The position numbers and the translations under genes were made by a program. A DNA stretch of 64,000 nucleotides from Bremerella volcania (GTDB lineage: Bacteria > Planctomycetota > Planctomycetia > Pirellulales > Pirellulaceae): NCBI RefSeq assembly GCF_007748115.1, contig NZ_CP036289.1, positions 62,001-126,000 of the forward strand, in the 5' to 3' direction. Under the pieces are notes generated by a model. That model saw nothing but the letters and a program-made list of their open reading frames with translations. It had not been told where the DNA came from and made no database searches. This document shows positions 34,546-43,539 of the stretch, piece by piece. Within the stretch, counting starts at the first letter, position 1, and every line of letters begins with the position of its first letter.

Positions 34546-34959
34546 GGCTATGATCTTTGCTAACGAGGGAAGGGGGGACTTCCAAAGGTGGATGACGGAC
34601 TCCGGTGCGATTCGTGAGAAGCCCCTAGCAGTCCAGGGCTTGGTCCATGTTTTGACCCGTAGGGGTCATCATCCCATCCTGGCGAGGAGGTTTCAATCGA
34701 AGGGCTGAATAGGAGCGTCCGTGGGGCGGACTACCGTTGGGTGGTGAGGTAAGTGGGAATTCGGGTTTTTCCTGAAAATGGCCCCGAAACATCATGGTGC
34801 CCTTGGTGTTTAGATAAGTCGGAATAAAATTCCCTAAGATGCGCCTAAAGGCGACCCACCCGCATTCGTTGGCAAAACCTCTGAAGTCAACCTGCAATCC
34901 TGCAGTTTAGTCTTACTCCTTCCCTCCTTCCTAATTACCCACTGATAAGGCCCCTGATC
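34546..34959. other. Non-coding leader before the second DUF1559 gene
   Basis: About 410 nt between divergent genes. GTCC-GTGGGGC-GGAC near 34710 and GCGCCTAAAGGCG near 34840 are small hairpins. They are not the same as the hairpin before the first DUF1559 gene. No gene is seen. Confidence 0.4.
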
Positions 34960-35931
34960 ATGTGCGCGTCTGCAAAAGCCAGTCGCAGGCTAGGTTTTAC
35001 CCTGGTGGAGCTGCTGGTGGTGATTGCCATCATTGGTGTATTGATTGCCTTATTGTTGCCTGCGGTGCAGCAGGCACGTGAAGCAGCTCGACGCATGAGC
35101 TGCACCAACAAGTTGAAGCAGTTCGGTCTCGCGTTCCACAACTACCACGATACGTTTGGCACGTTTCCACCAGGCTACATCGTGCTGGGTCACACCACCG
35201 GTTGTTTGGATCGTCCGCAAGACCAACAGCGTGCCCCGTGGGGCGTGCATATTCTGCCGTTCATCGAACAAGGCAACTTGTACGACCAGTTCGACTTCAA
35301 CTCGCGGTTCTCGTGCAACTACGAACACCGCGCCACCTCCGGTAACAATCACGCGCTGGCAACCACCACCAACGAAGCGTTTCACTGTCCGTCTGATCCG
35401 TGGGGAAAGAACTTCCAAACCAGCTACGTCGTCTCGTCGGGCGGTGGGCCTCCTACGCCAGCTACCGGCCAAGGCTGCGTCGCGACCAGCACGTCGAACT
35501 TCGTGACCTACAACAACGGGATCTTCTTCGTGAACTCGAAGGTGGGTTTCCGTGACATCGTCGATGGAACGTCCGCTTCGTACATGATGGGGGAAAGCAC
35601 CTTCGTGGTGCACCCCGACGGTCCGAGCAACTCCAACGCGAAGTACAGCTTCTGGGCAGGCGGCGTTTACACCCAAGCGACCTGGCGTTACTACACCAAC
35701 GCCGGCGGTGCCGTCGAACCGATCATGCAGCCATACACCGGCGCGAAGACGCCGGACAACGTTTACTGCGAAGGTTGCGTCGGACGTACCTACAGCAGCT
35801 GGCATCCAGGTGGGTGCAATATGCTGATCGCCGACGCCAGCGTGCACTTCATGCCAGAAACGCTCGACCTGGCGATTCACCGTCAGCTGGGCGCGATCGC
35901 TGACGGCGGCCCAGTCGGAGGTCTTCCCTAA
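34960..35931 (+). CDS. DUF1559 prepilin-like protein
   Basis: 323 residues. MCASAKASRRLG leads to the methylation signal [14 protein letters not shown] and a hydrophobic helix, then [20 protein letters not shown]. The body carries the usual DUF1559 features: NYHDTFGTFPPG, FIEQGNLYDQFDF, FHCPSDPWG and the C-terminal SSWHPGGCNMLIADASVHF, the H-X9-DG region. It is presumably cleaved by a prepilin peptidase and forms a surface or periplasmic pseudopilin. AAGG lies before the start. Its stop overlaps the start of the next gene (TAATG), so both are coexpressed. Confidence 0.95.
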   Translation: MCASAKASRRLGFTLVELLVVIAIIGVLIALLLPAVQQAREAARRMSCTNKLKQFGLAFHNYHDTFGTFPPGYIVLGHTTGCLDRPQDQQRAPWGVHILPFIEQGNLYDQFDFNSRFSCNYEHRATSGNNHALATTTNEAFHCPSDPWGKNFQTSYVVSSGGGPPTPATGQGCVATSTSNFVTYNNGIFFVNSKVGFRDIVDGTSASYMMGESTFVVHPDGPSNSNAKYSFWAGGVYTQATWRYYTNAGGAVEPIMQPYTGAKTPDNVYCEGCVGRTYSSWHPGGCNMLIADASVHFMPETLDLAIHRQLGAIADGGPVGGLP

Positions 35932-36332
35932 TGCGTGCTAAGTCATTTCATCCTGCGAATCTGGGCGTTTGCCTGCTGTTGGCGGCCCTTGTGCTAAGCG
36001 TCGGCTGCACCGCCAGCGAGACCAACGGTACGCAGGTCAGCGGCAGCGTCACCGTCGGCGGGTCTCCGCTGAAAAGTGGCAGCATCACTTTCGAGCCGGA
36101 CAGCAAGCAGGGAAACAGCGGACCGGCGGCGATCACGCCGGTCGTCGACGGCAAGTACCAAACCGATCCCAAGCGAGGCGTCGGCAAGGGGGCTTACGTC
36201 GTGCGGATTACGCCGCCGGACGTCGAGTCAGGCTCGGACGTCAGCGCGGTGGTGATGAAAAAACCGTATACCACCTCGGTGCAGATCGAACCCAACAAGA
36301 CGACCTACGATTTCGACGTTCCCAAGCCGTAG
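35931..36332 (+). CDS. Lipoprotein partner of the DUF1559 protein
   Basis: 133 residues. The signal peptide ends with the lipobox LSVGC, so the mature protein is lipid-anchored at the Cys near residue 26. The domain that follows (GTQVSGSVTVGGSPLKSGSI, then ITFEPD) is a carboxypeptidase-regulatory-like or transthyretin-like beta-sandwich, the usual companion of DUF1559 genes in planctomycetes. The start overlaps the upstream stop by 1 nt. A bidirectional terminator follows. Role unknown; it probably works with the pseudopilin in the envelope. Confidence 0.88.
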   Translation: MRAKSFHPANLGVCLLLAALVLSVGCTASETNGTQVSGSVTVGGSPLKSGSITFEPDSKQGNSGPAAITPVVDGKYQTDPKRGVGKGAYVVRITPPDVESGSDVSAVVMKKPYTTSVQIEPNKTTYDFDVPKP

Positions 36333-36352
36333 CGTTCGTCTTCAGACTTATT

Positions 36353-36395
36353 AAAAAGAGGCGTCTTGAGCATCGATTCAAGACGCCTCTTTTTC
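36353..36395. terminator. Bidirectional rho-independent terminator
   Basis: AAAAAGAGGCGTCTTGA pairs with TCAAGACGCCTCTTTTT around a short loop. The A-run on one side and the T-run on the other serve both the lipoprotein gene and the convergent gene that ends at 36404. Confidence 0.93.
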
Positions 36396-36403
36396 TTGCG
36401 CGG

Positions 36404-36721
36404 CTACAACTCTTCGCGGTGGGCCTCTTCCAGATCCTTTACGTAGGCCTGTTCGACCATGAAAATCGCCCACGCCGTGTAGCAGAACCAGATCAGCCCG
36501 CCGATGCAGGCGATGCCTTGCAGGGTGAACGAGGGGTGGGACATGATCAACAAAAAGAGCGCCGCCGGTCCGATCAAGATCGAAGGGATGGCGGTCAGCC
36601 GAGCGACTTGCCCGGCGAACGTCTTCGGTTTGATGAAGTGACCGGCAAAGAAGGCGTACAGCAAGCGTCCAAAATCAAACGCTACGTCCTCTTCCCACTG
36701 GTCGTCGTAGGGATCGAACAT
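36404..36721 (-). CDS. Small membrane protein
   Basis: 105 residues from the ATG at 36721. MFDPYDDQWEEDVAFDFG is an acidic cytoplasmic N-terminus, followed by an amphipathic region (YAFFAGHFIKPKTFAGQVA), then two transmembrane helices (IPSILIGPAALFLLI; GIACIGGLIWFCYTAWAIF) and a charged end. The frame opens at 36823, but AGG 7 nt before 36721 supports the shorter form. It is divergent from the TrkA-C gene. Function unknown. Confidence 0.65.
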   Translation of the reverse strand: MFDPYDDQWEEDVAFDFGRLLYAFFAGHFIKPKTFAGQVARLTAIPSILIGPAALFLLIMSHPSFTLQGIACIGGLIWFCYTAWAIFMVEQAYVKDLEEAHREEL

Positions 36722-36885
36722 TTCGATACCTGGTAGTTTGAGGTGAGGTTCGGCGATGTTAACAGGGATTCGATCGTACGGCTGGAATATTGGCGCGGCA
36801 GAACAACGGCGCGTAACTTGCATGTCTAGGTTATCATAGATTTTATCGTCCCATCCAAACGCTTTCGGGGGATACTTGCGGTCCT

Positions 36886-37686
36886 ATGGCGTCGTTAATA
36901 CCGATCATCTCTCTTTTCATGGTCATTTTCATGTCGCTCATGGTCGTTCGCATTGCGACCATGGCCTTGGTGCTGACCGGCATTTCGCAGCAGTTGGCTC
37001 AGTTTCAAGCTCGATCCGCGTTCACCGGGGCAGGCTTCACCACCTCGGAATCAGACAAGGTGACGCAGCATCCGGTCCGTCGCAAGATCATCATGATGCT
37101 GATGCTGCTGGGGAACGCCGGGATCGTGACCGCAATGAGTTCGCTGATGCTGTCGTTCATTAATACCCGCGACGAGAACCCGGTGAACGTCTGGATGAAT
37201 TTCGGCATCCTGGGGCTCGGGCTGATGATTCTCTGGTTCTTTAGCCGCAGCCAGTGGGTCGATCATCGCTTGAATAACCTGGTCGAATGGGCCCTGCGCC
37301 GCTGGACCGATCTGGAAGTGGCCGACTATCAAAGTTTGTTGCACCTGGGTCACGGGTTCATGGTGATCGAGATGGTCGTCGAGGAAACCGACTGGCTGGT
37401 GGAACGCGACCTGGCCGGCCTGCGGCTTTCGGAAGAAGGCGTGCTGGTCCTGGGGATCGAACGTCCCGGAGCCGACTACATCGGCATCCCCCGAGGTCAC
37501 ACCAAACTGCAAGCGGGCGATACGGTCATTCTATACGGACAACGCGACGTGCTGATGAACCTCGACGAACGCCGGGCGGGCTCGCGAGGCAACTGGGATC
37601 ACCATCGGGCCGTCGACAAGCAGCTGCAAGCGCAACGCGAGCAGGAGGAGTTGGAGAAGGAAGCAGAGGAGTCGAAGACGGAATAA
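36886..37686 (+). CDS. Membrane protein with TrkA-C (RCK_C) domain
   Basis: 266 residues. There are three hydrophobic helices (IIPISLFMVIF-type N-terminus, MMLMLLGNAGIVTAMSSLML, FGILGLGLMILWFF). Between the first two, ARSAFTGAGFTTSESD resembles a pore-like or filter segment. Residues about 165-225 form a TrkA-C/RCK_C domain (MVVEETDWLVERDLAGLRLS, then AGDTVILYGQRD). A coiled-coil tail follows. RCK_C domains bind small ligands and gate ion transporters; a regulator or component of a cation transport system is likely, the ion unknown. Confidence 0.8.
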   Translation: MASLIPIISLFMVIFMSLMVVRIATMALVLTGISQQLAQFQARSAFTGAGFTTSESDKVTQHPVRRKIIMMLMLLGNAGIVTAMSSLMLSFINTRDENPVNVWMNFGILGLGLMILWFFSRSQWVDHRLNNLVEWALRRWTDLEVADYQSLLHLGHGFMVIEMVVEETDWLVERDLAGLRLSEEGVLVLGIERPGADYIGIPRGHTKLQAGDTVILYGQRDVLMNLDERRAGSRGNWDHHRAVDKQLQAQREQEELEKEAEESKTE

Positions 37687-37770
37687 GTCCACTCCTTCTG
37701 ACCGAATCCGCGCCAAGAATTCGTTTCACCCATAGAATGCGGTCGCTGACATGAACGATCGGACTCAGTG

Positions 37771-38586
37771 ATGAAAATGAAAGAAGAACAGCTGCGCGAG
37801 TCTCCAGTGGAAGTTCGGGTCATCCCGATCACCTTGGGATCTATGCTGTTTTACCACGTGATTCTCGCGTCATTTGCGATTGGATATTATCCGTTTTGGC
37901 TCTGGTCGCAGTTCGCCATGGTGGGCTTCTGGCTGGCTTTGGGAGAGGGGAAGATCTGGCTCCGTTTGTTATTGGTCGTGGTTGGGCTCTACATCGTGGC
38001 GGGATGTATCATCCCGATGCCAGTAGTGGATGGTGGGTACTTCTCGGCGATCTTTGCGACGATTGGTTTCACGACGTTGTTTGCTGGCTTAGGAGTTATT
38101 GCTCTCGGGCAGAATCCAAAGTGGACGTTCTTGCGAGTTCAGTTTCGTTTCTGGGAACTGATTATTGGAACGGCTTCGTTGGGTGTCGCATTCTTTGTCC
38201 TCCGAGAGGTAGGTGATTTTGATGCGATCCAGTCATGGCGGTGGAAGTTCATTTATTACATCTTGCTTCACGCCAGCCTGTTGGGATTGGGTACTGCCGC
38301 CGTTGGCATGAGTCTCATGGCACAGCCCGGCCTACCGCGACAGGTTGTGCGATGTGTTGCCGCGCTTCTGACGGTTGTCATTCCTTTCGTGGACTACGTG
38401 GCCTGTGAGTCCTTACGGATCAGGCTGTTCGATTTCTCGGATCGTCTCTACTTTTACTGGACGAATCTAGCCATCGTGTGGATCACGGTCCTGATCTACC
38501 AGGATGCCATCAATTCCGGCGAGCGAATGATCTTCGAGGTCAATTGCGACGAACAAGAGACACAGGAGCCACCCCATGCCCCGTAG
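37771..38586 (+). CDS. Polytopic membrane protein
   Basis: 271 residues with about eight hydrophobic helices. RVQFRFWELIIGTASLGVAF is the same central signature as in the two genes at 29947-31706, so it is a third paralogue in this window. The ATG at 37771 follows an in-frame GTG. It lies 84 nt after the TrkA-C gene and its end overlaps the next small gene by 11 nt, which suggests one transcription unit. Function unknown. Confidence 0.78.
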   Translation: MKMKEEQLRESPVEVRVIPITLGSMLFYHVILASFAIGYYPFWLWSQFAMVGFWLALGEGKIWLRLLLVVVGLYIVAGCIIPMPVVDGGYFSAIFATIGFTTLFAGLGVIALGQNPKWTFLRVQFRFWELIIGTASLGVAFFVLREVGDFDAIQSWRWKFIYYILLHASLLGLGTAAVGMSLMAQPGLPRQVVRCVAALLTVVIPFVDYVACESLRIRLFDFSDRLYFYWTNLAIVWITVLIYQDAINSGERMIFEVNCDEQETQEPPHAP

Positions 38587-38839
38587 TCACTTCCCCAGCA
38601 TTTGCGTCGTGATCTTGCTCATCCTTTACGTCGGCTCGTACGTCGCCCTTTCGCGTCAGGGGATTCAGCAGGCCGTCCAATACGACTCCGAGTTCTACTA
38701 CTTCGTCGAGCCGACGACCGAGGGTAGGGTGAATTCGCACCTGATGTGCTGCTTGATCTACATGCCGCTGATCGTCATCGAGGCCCGCCTGGGTAGTGAC
38801 TACTACCCGAGTACGTGTTGCCAGTTGTCGCTTTCGTAG
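38576..38839 (+). CDS. Small membrane-anchored protein
   Basis: 87 residues. One N-terminal transmembrane helix (ICVVILLILYVGSYVAL) is followed by a short soluble part with YDSEFYYFVEP and a second, weaker hydrophobic stretch (CCLIYMPLIVIEARLG). It overlaps the 3' end of the upstream membrane protein by 11 nt in another frame, a sign of coupling. Composition and position support a real gene despite the small size. Function unknown. Confidence 0.6.
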   Translation: MPRSHFPSICVVILLILYVGSYVALSRQGIQQAVQYDSEFYYFVEPTTEGRVNSHLMCCLIYMPLIVIEARLGSDYYPSTCCQLSLS

Positions 38840-38844
38840 AAGAC

Positions 38845-39960
38845 CTACATCTTGTTGGGCAGGTCGCTGATGTAACGCAGGAAGTAGGCTTCCATTTGGG
38901 CGAAGTCACTTCCGAACGCATCCTGGAAGTCGCGCAGGCGCTGTTGGGCCGTATAGCCTTCTTCGGCCGAGCGGGCCGCGACGGTGCGGACGTAGGCGGC
39001 GAACTCGCGGGGACGCGTTTCGATCAAGTAGAAGACAAGTGCCCAGCCTTCTCCGTAGGCGGTAGCTGGCCGCTTGTAGTAGGCGTCGTCGGTGGCAATG
39101 AACTGGGCCAGCGAATTGGCGGAGCGATGCGTTCTGGCGTACTCCAGGAACTCGAGCATGCGCGTCTTGTTCACGCGATCGCGGAAGCTCCCATGATTGC
39201 GCGAGTCCCACACTCCGGGTGCTTCGAACATGGTGGCCAGTCCTTCAACCAGCCACTTCGGCTGCTGGGCGTAGCGGCTGTGGACGCCGGTGTTGAAGGC
39301 CGTTTGGTGGGTTGCCTCGTGTATGATCGTGGCCATGTTCTCGGCCCACATCGGGTTATCGTGATGGCCATGGGTCACGTCGTAAAGCGCCACACGATTG
39401 GTTCGCGACGAGTAATAACCGACCAGCCCCGGCGAAACCCGCATGCCGTCCTGGGTGGCGTACTTCTGATAGGAACGAAAGTCAGGAAACACGACGGCGA
39501 CCAGGGGGAATTCGCTTCGCTGCAACTGGATGCCGCGGGCCGCGAAGTATTGATGGAACGAACGGAAGAGCTTCTCAAACTGGCTGGCCCATTCATCTTT
39601 CTGGCCGGCGGGATGTACGACCAGGTAGTTGCCGGTTCCCGTGACGTCGTATCCATTGCCGAACTCAGCCAGCAGCTGGCCCCGCATTTCATGCTGGGGC
39701 AAGGGGCGAAACGAGGTTGATAGCTGGGTGAAATTGGAAGCACTCTGGGGTGCAAAGTCCCACATCCGCCCATCCCGGCCGAGCATGATGACCCGCTGCT
39801 CGGTGGCCAGCACCGGCGTGGCCTCGATCGTTTCGTCCTTCAAGTCGAGCTGGATCATGACCGGATAGGTCTGCTGGGCGATGGCGTCAGCCGTGAAAAG
39901 CTGCCCATGTGCGAGCCAAATCAACGTTACGATCGGTAAGGAGAGTCGTAAGAACTTCAT
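38845..39960 (-). CDS. Secreted DUF1570 putative metallopeptidase
   Basis: 371 residues. MKFLRLSLPIVTLIWLAHG is a signal peptide. The C-terminal DUF1570-type domain contains TIIHEATHQTAFN, an HExxH zinc site, then PKWLVEGLATMFEAPG, whose Glu is the likely third ligand (gluzincin pattern). Upstream, FPDFRSYQKYATQDG and SPGLVGYYSSRTNRVALYD are typical of the family. It is probably an exported zinc peptidase. The ATG at 39960 is preferred over a TTG 6 nt upstream. It converges on the small membrane gene with 5 nt between stops. Confidence 0.85.
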   Translation of the reverse strand: MKFLRLSLPIVTLIWLAHGQLFTADAIAQQTYPVMIQLDLKDETIEATPVLATEQRVIMLGRDGRMWDFAPQSASNFTQLSTSFRPLPQHEMRGQLLAEFGNGYDVTGTGNYLVVHPAGQKDEWASQFEKLFRSFHQYFAARGIQLQRSEFPLVAVVFPDFRSYQKYATQDGMRVSPGLVGYYSSRTNRVALYDVTHGHHDNPMWAENMATIIHEATHQTAFNTGVHSRYAQQPKWLVEGLATMFEAPGVWDSRNHGSFRDRVNKTRMLEFLEYARTHRSANSLAQFIATDDAYYKRPATAYGEGWALVFYLIETRPREFAAYVRTVAARSAEEGYTAQQRLRDFQDAFGSDFAQMEAYFLRYISDLPNKM

Positions 39961-40153
39961 ATCCAATCCCGGTGTTCATGATCAGGGGAATTGTAAATAC
40001 CTTACAAGCGTAGGTTATGCGCTACACAAAACCCCTACAAATGAGGGGGAAACTTTCGAAGATTATGCTGGAAAGTTGTCGCCACAATCCCTAAAATGAT
40101 TGCTCACCTCATCTCAAAGTGACCTTTTCGGGAAGAAATCCCTAACCCTATTC

Positions 40154-41449
40154 ATGGACGCGCTTCGAACCATCATGTGGGTGGGCCTCGTGCTTGCGCT
40201 CGCGGTACCCCTCTATTCTCAAGATGCAGAGCCTAGTCTGTCGGACCAAGTCAAAGCTTGGGCACGTCGTTTAGATTCTGACACGCTTGAAGATCGTCAG
40301 CGCGCCGAGCGAGAGATTATCGAGTTAGGCCATCAAGCGATCGAGTATCTTCCTGAGGTCAAGCCCAACACATCCGCGGAGACGAAGGCCCGGCTGCAGC
40401 GGATTCGAACCATTCTGGAAAAGGCCCGGGCCGACAGCGCCGCCAAGGCATCGCATGTCACGCTTACCGTCAAGGATAAACCTCTGACCGAGATCCTGGC
40501 GGCGATCCAGGAGCAGACCGAAAACAAGCTGGTCGACTATCGCCAGAACTTTGGTCAGCGTGCGGACTCGACCAAGGTCAGCGTCGACTGGAAAGACGTT
40601 CCGTTCTGGGAAGCGGTCGAAGAACTGTTCGCCAAAACCAATCTCGAGGCCTACCACTACGCCGGCCAGCCGAACGTCTTAGCCTTCGTCGCGCGGCAAT
40701 CACCGGAAGGCGAGCAAAACCCGTTGGTACGAACCAGCGAGATCTTTCGCTTCGAGCCAACGCGGGTCGAGTCGTTCATGAATCTCTCGAATCGCTCGCA
40801 GCGTGGGACCTTCTTGAATTTACAGGTTGCCTGGGAACCTCGCGTCGAGCCGATTGTCATCAAGTTACCGCTGGATCAACTGAAGATTGAAGACGAGCAA
40901 GGCAAGAGCCTGACCTCCGGCGATCAGATGGGTTCCCTCGATACGGAAGTGCTGCAAGGCGTTTCGGCGGTCGATATTCAGCTTCCCCTGGGCGGCGTCG
41001 AGCGAGATTCGCAGAAGATCGCCACGCTCAAGGGAGACATGGTGGCCCTGATGCCTGGCCGGATCGAGACCTTCCAGTTCGACAAGCTGGAATCGGCGCG
41101 GAACGTGAAGGACACGCGGGGGACGATCGAGGTCGTGCTGGAAGCGTTCCGGCGCAACGGCGACATCTGGGAGGCAAGCATCCTGCTGCGACTTTTGAAC
41201 GAGCAAGGCGCGCTCGAATCGCATCGCGGCTGGGTCTACAACAACGAAGCATATTTGCAGGGTCCCGACGGGGAACGTATCGATATCGCCGGGTTTGAAG
41301 AAACCTACCGCGACGTCGATACCGTGGGGATGTCTTACAAGTTTGTTTTGGAACGAGAAGTAGGCGATTTCCAATTCGTGTATCGATCACCGGCGTCGAT
41401 TATTTCGCTGCCGGTATCCTTTGAGCTGACCGATATTCCATTGCCGTAG
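40154..41449 (+). CDS. Secreted hypothetical protein with helical repeat N-terminus
   Basis: 431 residues. MDALRTIMWVGLVLALAVPL is a signal peptide; the frame is open from a TTG at 40100. Residues about 30-105 are helical (WARRLDSDTLEDRQRAEREI, IIELGHQAIEYLPEV), like a single HEAT-type unit. Then TLTVKDKPLTEILAAIQEQT resembles a secretin/STN-type short domain, which is followed by a beta-rich region. The remainder is not recognised. The family appears often in planctomycetes. Ribosome-binding sequence is not obvious. The peptidylprolyl isomerase gene follows after 70 nt. Confidence 0.72.
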   Translation: MDALRTIMWVGLVLALAVPLYSQDAEPSLSDQVKAWARRLDSDTLEDRQRAEREIIELGHQAIEYLPEVKPNTSAETKARLQRIRTILEKARADSAAKASHVTLTVKDKPLTEILAAIQEQTENKLVDYRQNFGQRADSTKVSVDWKDVPFWEAVEELFAKTNLEAYHYAGQPNVLAFVARQSPEGEQNPLVRTSEIFRFEPTRVESFMNLSNRSQRGTFLNLQVAWEPRVEPIVIKLPLDQLKIEDEQGKSLTSGDQMGSLDTEVLQGVSAVDIQLPLGGVERDSQKIATLKGDMVALMPGRIETFQFDKLESARNVKDTRGTIEVVLEAFRRNGDIWEASILLRLLNEQGALESHRGWVYNNEAYLQGPDGERIDIAGFEETYRDVDTVGMSYKFVLEREVGDFQFVYRSPASIISLPVSFELTDIPLP

Positions 41450-41519
41450 TTTCCGGGAAAGCCGAGCTGGCGGGCGTACCAACCGCGGTAGTGGAATCCG
41501 AAAGAATTGAAAGCAAGCC

Positions 41520-42590
41520 ATGGCGTCAAAACCCTGGATCGGATCTCCGACGTTCATTCTGGTGATGATCTGTTTGATCGTCCTGCCAGAGGCCGCGAAC
41601 CAGTGGAGCATGTCAGGCGATCTCGAATCCTCGCTGGGTCCCTACTTGCCAGAAGAGACGCTCATTCATCCTTCGACCGGAGCGATGGTCGTCGCCAGCG
41701 TGAATGACGTTCCGATTTACGACGTCGAGATTGAACGTTATCTGCAACGCTTGAATGTGTTCGACGATTTGCCGGAAACGTCCCTGCAAGTCTACCGCTC
41801 GACGGTCATGTCGCAGCTGGTACGTCGCCAGGTGATCCTTTCCTATCTGCAGACGACCGAATTCCGCGCTTCGGAACAAGAGATCGACCTGGCCGTTTCC
41901 GAGGTCAAACAGTCGCTGGCGGCTCGGGGACAGTCTCTGGAAGAGTTTCTCGCCTCGGGCAAGGTCGATCAGGCCATGCTGCGGCGCAACCTGGCCTGGA
42001 AAATCGTTTGGTCGCGATACTTGGAAAGCTATCTGACCGAGGCCAATCTACGACGCTACTACGAGCGGAACTACGAACGATTCGACGGCACGACCCGGCG
42101 CGTCTCGCAGGTCTACTTTGGCAATCCCGAGGACCCCGAGGGATTCGATTGGGACGTCGCTTTCCGCGAAGCCGTCTTCCTGCGGGATCGTATCCAACAA
42201 GGGGAAATCTCGTTTGAGGATGCTGTCAAGAAGCATTCCCAGGCCCCCAGTGCCGCCGATGGCGGGAACATGGGCTGGATCGAGCACCACGGTCCTTTGG
42301 ATCCGCGCATTCATGAAGCCGCGTTTGCTCGTCCGATCGGGGAACTCGTCGGGCCGATTCAGACCAAGTTCGGCATTCACTTGATGAAGGTCCACGAGGA
42401 AAAGCGGGGCGAAACCAAGTGGGAAGACATGGTCGACGACATTCGCGCCGCGGCGGCCGCCTACCTGTTCGCTCATGTGGCCGATCGTCACATTTCCGAC
42501 TCGAACGTCTACTACTTCGGTGAAGACGAAGGTTCGGAAATCGATCCCTCATTCGTCCGTCGTTTCAGCGACGAATTCATCGCGCCGTAG
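41520..42590 (+). CDS. Exported parvulin-type peptidylprolyl isomerase (SurA/PrsA-like)
   Basis: 356 residues. An N-terminal signal or anchor (FILVMICLIVLPEAA) is followed by a SurA-N-like chaperone region (about 55-180: ASVNDVPIYDVEIERYLQRL, SQLVRRQVILSYL). The parvulin rotamase domain follows (about 185-295) with KKHSQAPSAADGGNMGWIEH and FARPIGELVGPIQTKFGIHL. It should help outer-membrane or surface proteins fold in the periplasm. It follows the preceding secreted-protein gene by 70 nt and converges on the Tol-like operon with 10 nt between stops. Confidence 0.9.
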   Translation: MASKPWIGSPTFILVMICLIVLPEAANQWSMSGDLESSLGPYLPEETLIHPSTGAMVVASVNDVPIYDVEIERYLQRLNVFDDLPETSLQVYRSTVMSQLVRRQVILSYLQTTEFRASEQEIDLAVSEVKQSLAARGQSLEEFLASGKVDQAMLRRNLAWKIVWSRYLESYLTEANLRRYYERNYERFDGTTRRVSQVYFGNPEDPEGFDWDVAFREAVFLRDRIQQGEISFEDAVKKHSQAPSAADGGNMGWIEHHGPLDPRIHEAAFARPIGELVGPIQTKFGIHLMKVHEEKRGETKWEDMVDDIRAAAAAYLFAHVADRHISDSNVYYFGEDEGSEIDPSFVRRFSDEFIAP

Positions 42591-42600
42591 CTTGCGACGA

Positions 42601-43539
42601 CTACTTTTTCGTGGGTTCCACCCACTTGCCGTCACGGTAAACGCATTGCCGAGGATCGAAGCCGATGGCCTTGGCAAGAGATAACACGGGCAGCGGCTTC
42701 TGAAAGCTGCTGTCGAGGAAGAATCCCCACTGGGGTTTCACTTCGTCGGTTGCCTGACTGGTGCTCAGTTCCAGTTCCGCAGCGACCAGTTTCTGCAGCA
42801 TGTACGCCGGTATCTTCCCTTGTTCGCAGCCGGGGCACAGGCCTTGTACTAGTGCCAGGCATTCGTCCGGCGTGATTTTGCTGGTTCCTTGCCGCATCGC
42901 ACTGCGGATCTCGTCACGCTGCAGTTGCTGCCGGGCATCGGCGCGCTCGCCGTGGCGTAGCATCTGCAACACCTTGATGACCTCCTGACGCAACGACTCG
43001 TCGAGTGCTGCCCCCGTGGCGACGGCTTGCTGCTGGCCTTCCAATAGCGAGGCATCATGCGAAGGATCAATCAGGTACGCCATCGCGCGCAACTGTTTCA
43101 CCCCCTGAGCGTCGTTCATCAGGGGGGTCATCCCCAGAAGCGCGCTTCGCCCTTGGGCTTTCGGGTCGAGATGGGCGGCAATCATGAACAACCGCTTGGC
43201 GGTTTCCACCGCTTCGGGATCGGTCGTCTTTTCGACCAGCTCTTCCGCATATTCGCGATAGGCCTTGGGATTGTCTGGCGAGAGCTGACTCAAGCGGCTG
43301 GGGCTCACCGGCTGCAAAAGCAAATCGATCTCGCCGCGAAGGATCTCGCGAGTCAACTCATCTCCATCGGGCGTTCGAATGCGAAGGTGGATGCTCATGT
43401 CGTCGGCCGACTCGACGAAGCCTGCGATCGGTTCCTTTTGTCCTTTGATATAGACGACCGCTCCCAGGGCATCGCAGGTAAATAGCAGGCAAGCCAACAC
43501 CAACAAACACGATCTTATACTTACTTGGAACACGGTCAT
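42601..43539 (-). CDS. Secreted hypothetical protein, last gene of Tol-like operon
   Basis: 312 residues. The signal peptide (RSCLLVLACLLFTCDALG) is followed by a small beta domain (VVYIKGQKEPIAGFVES, LTREILRGEIDLLL) like the N-terminal part of the second gene of this operon. Helical repeats (residues about 95-240, KAYREYAEELVEKT, TAKRLFMIAAHL) and a C-terminal KCVYRDGKW-like end follow. CPGCEQGK near residue 237 is a C-x-x-C pair. The start overlaps the upstream stop by 4 nt. Likely a periplasmic part of the same machine. Confidence 0.75.
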   Translation of the reverse strand: MTVFQVSIRSCLLVLACLLFTCDALGAVVYIKGQKEPIAGFVESADDMSIHLRIRTPDGDELTREILRGEIDLLLQPVSPSRLSQLSPDNPKAYREYAEELVEKTTDPEAVETAKRLFMIAAHLDPKAQGRSALLGMTPLMNDAQGVKQLRAMAYLIDPSHDASLLEGQQQAVATGAALDESLRQEVIKVLQMLRHGERADARQQLQRDEIRSAMRQGTSKITPDECLALVQGLCPGCEQGKIPAYMLQKLVAAELELSTSQATDEVKPQWGFFLDSSFQKPLPVLSLAKAIGFDPRQCVYRDGKWVEPTKK

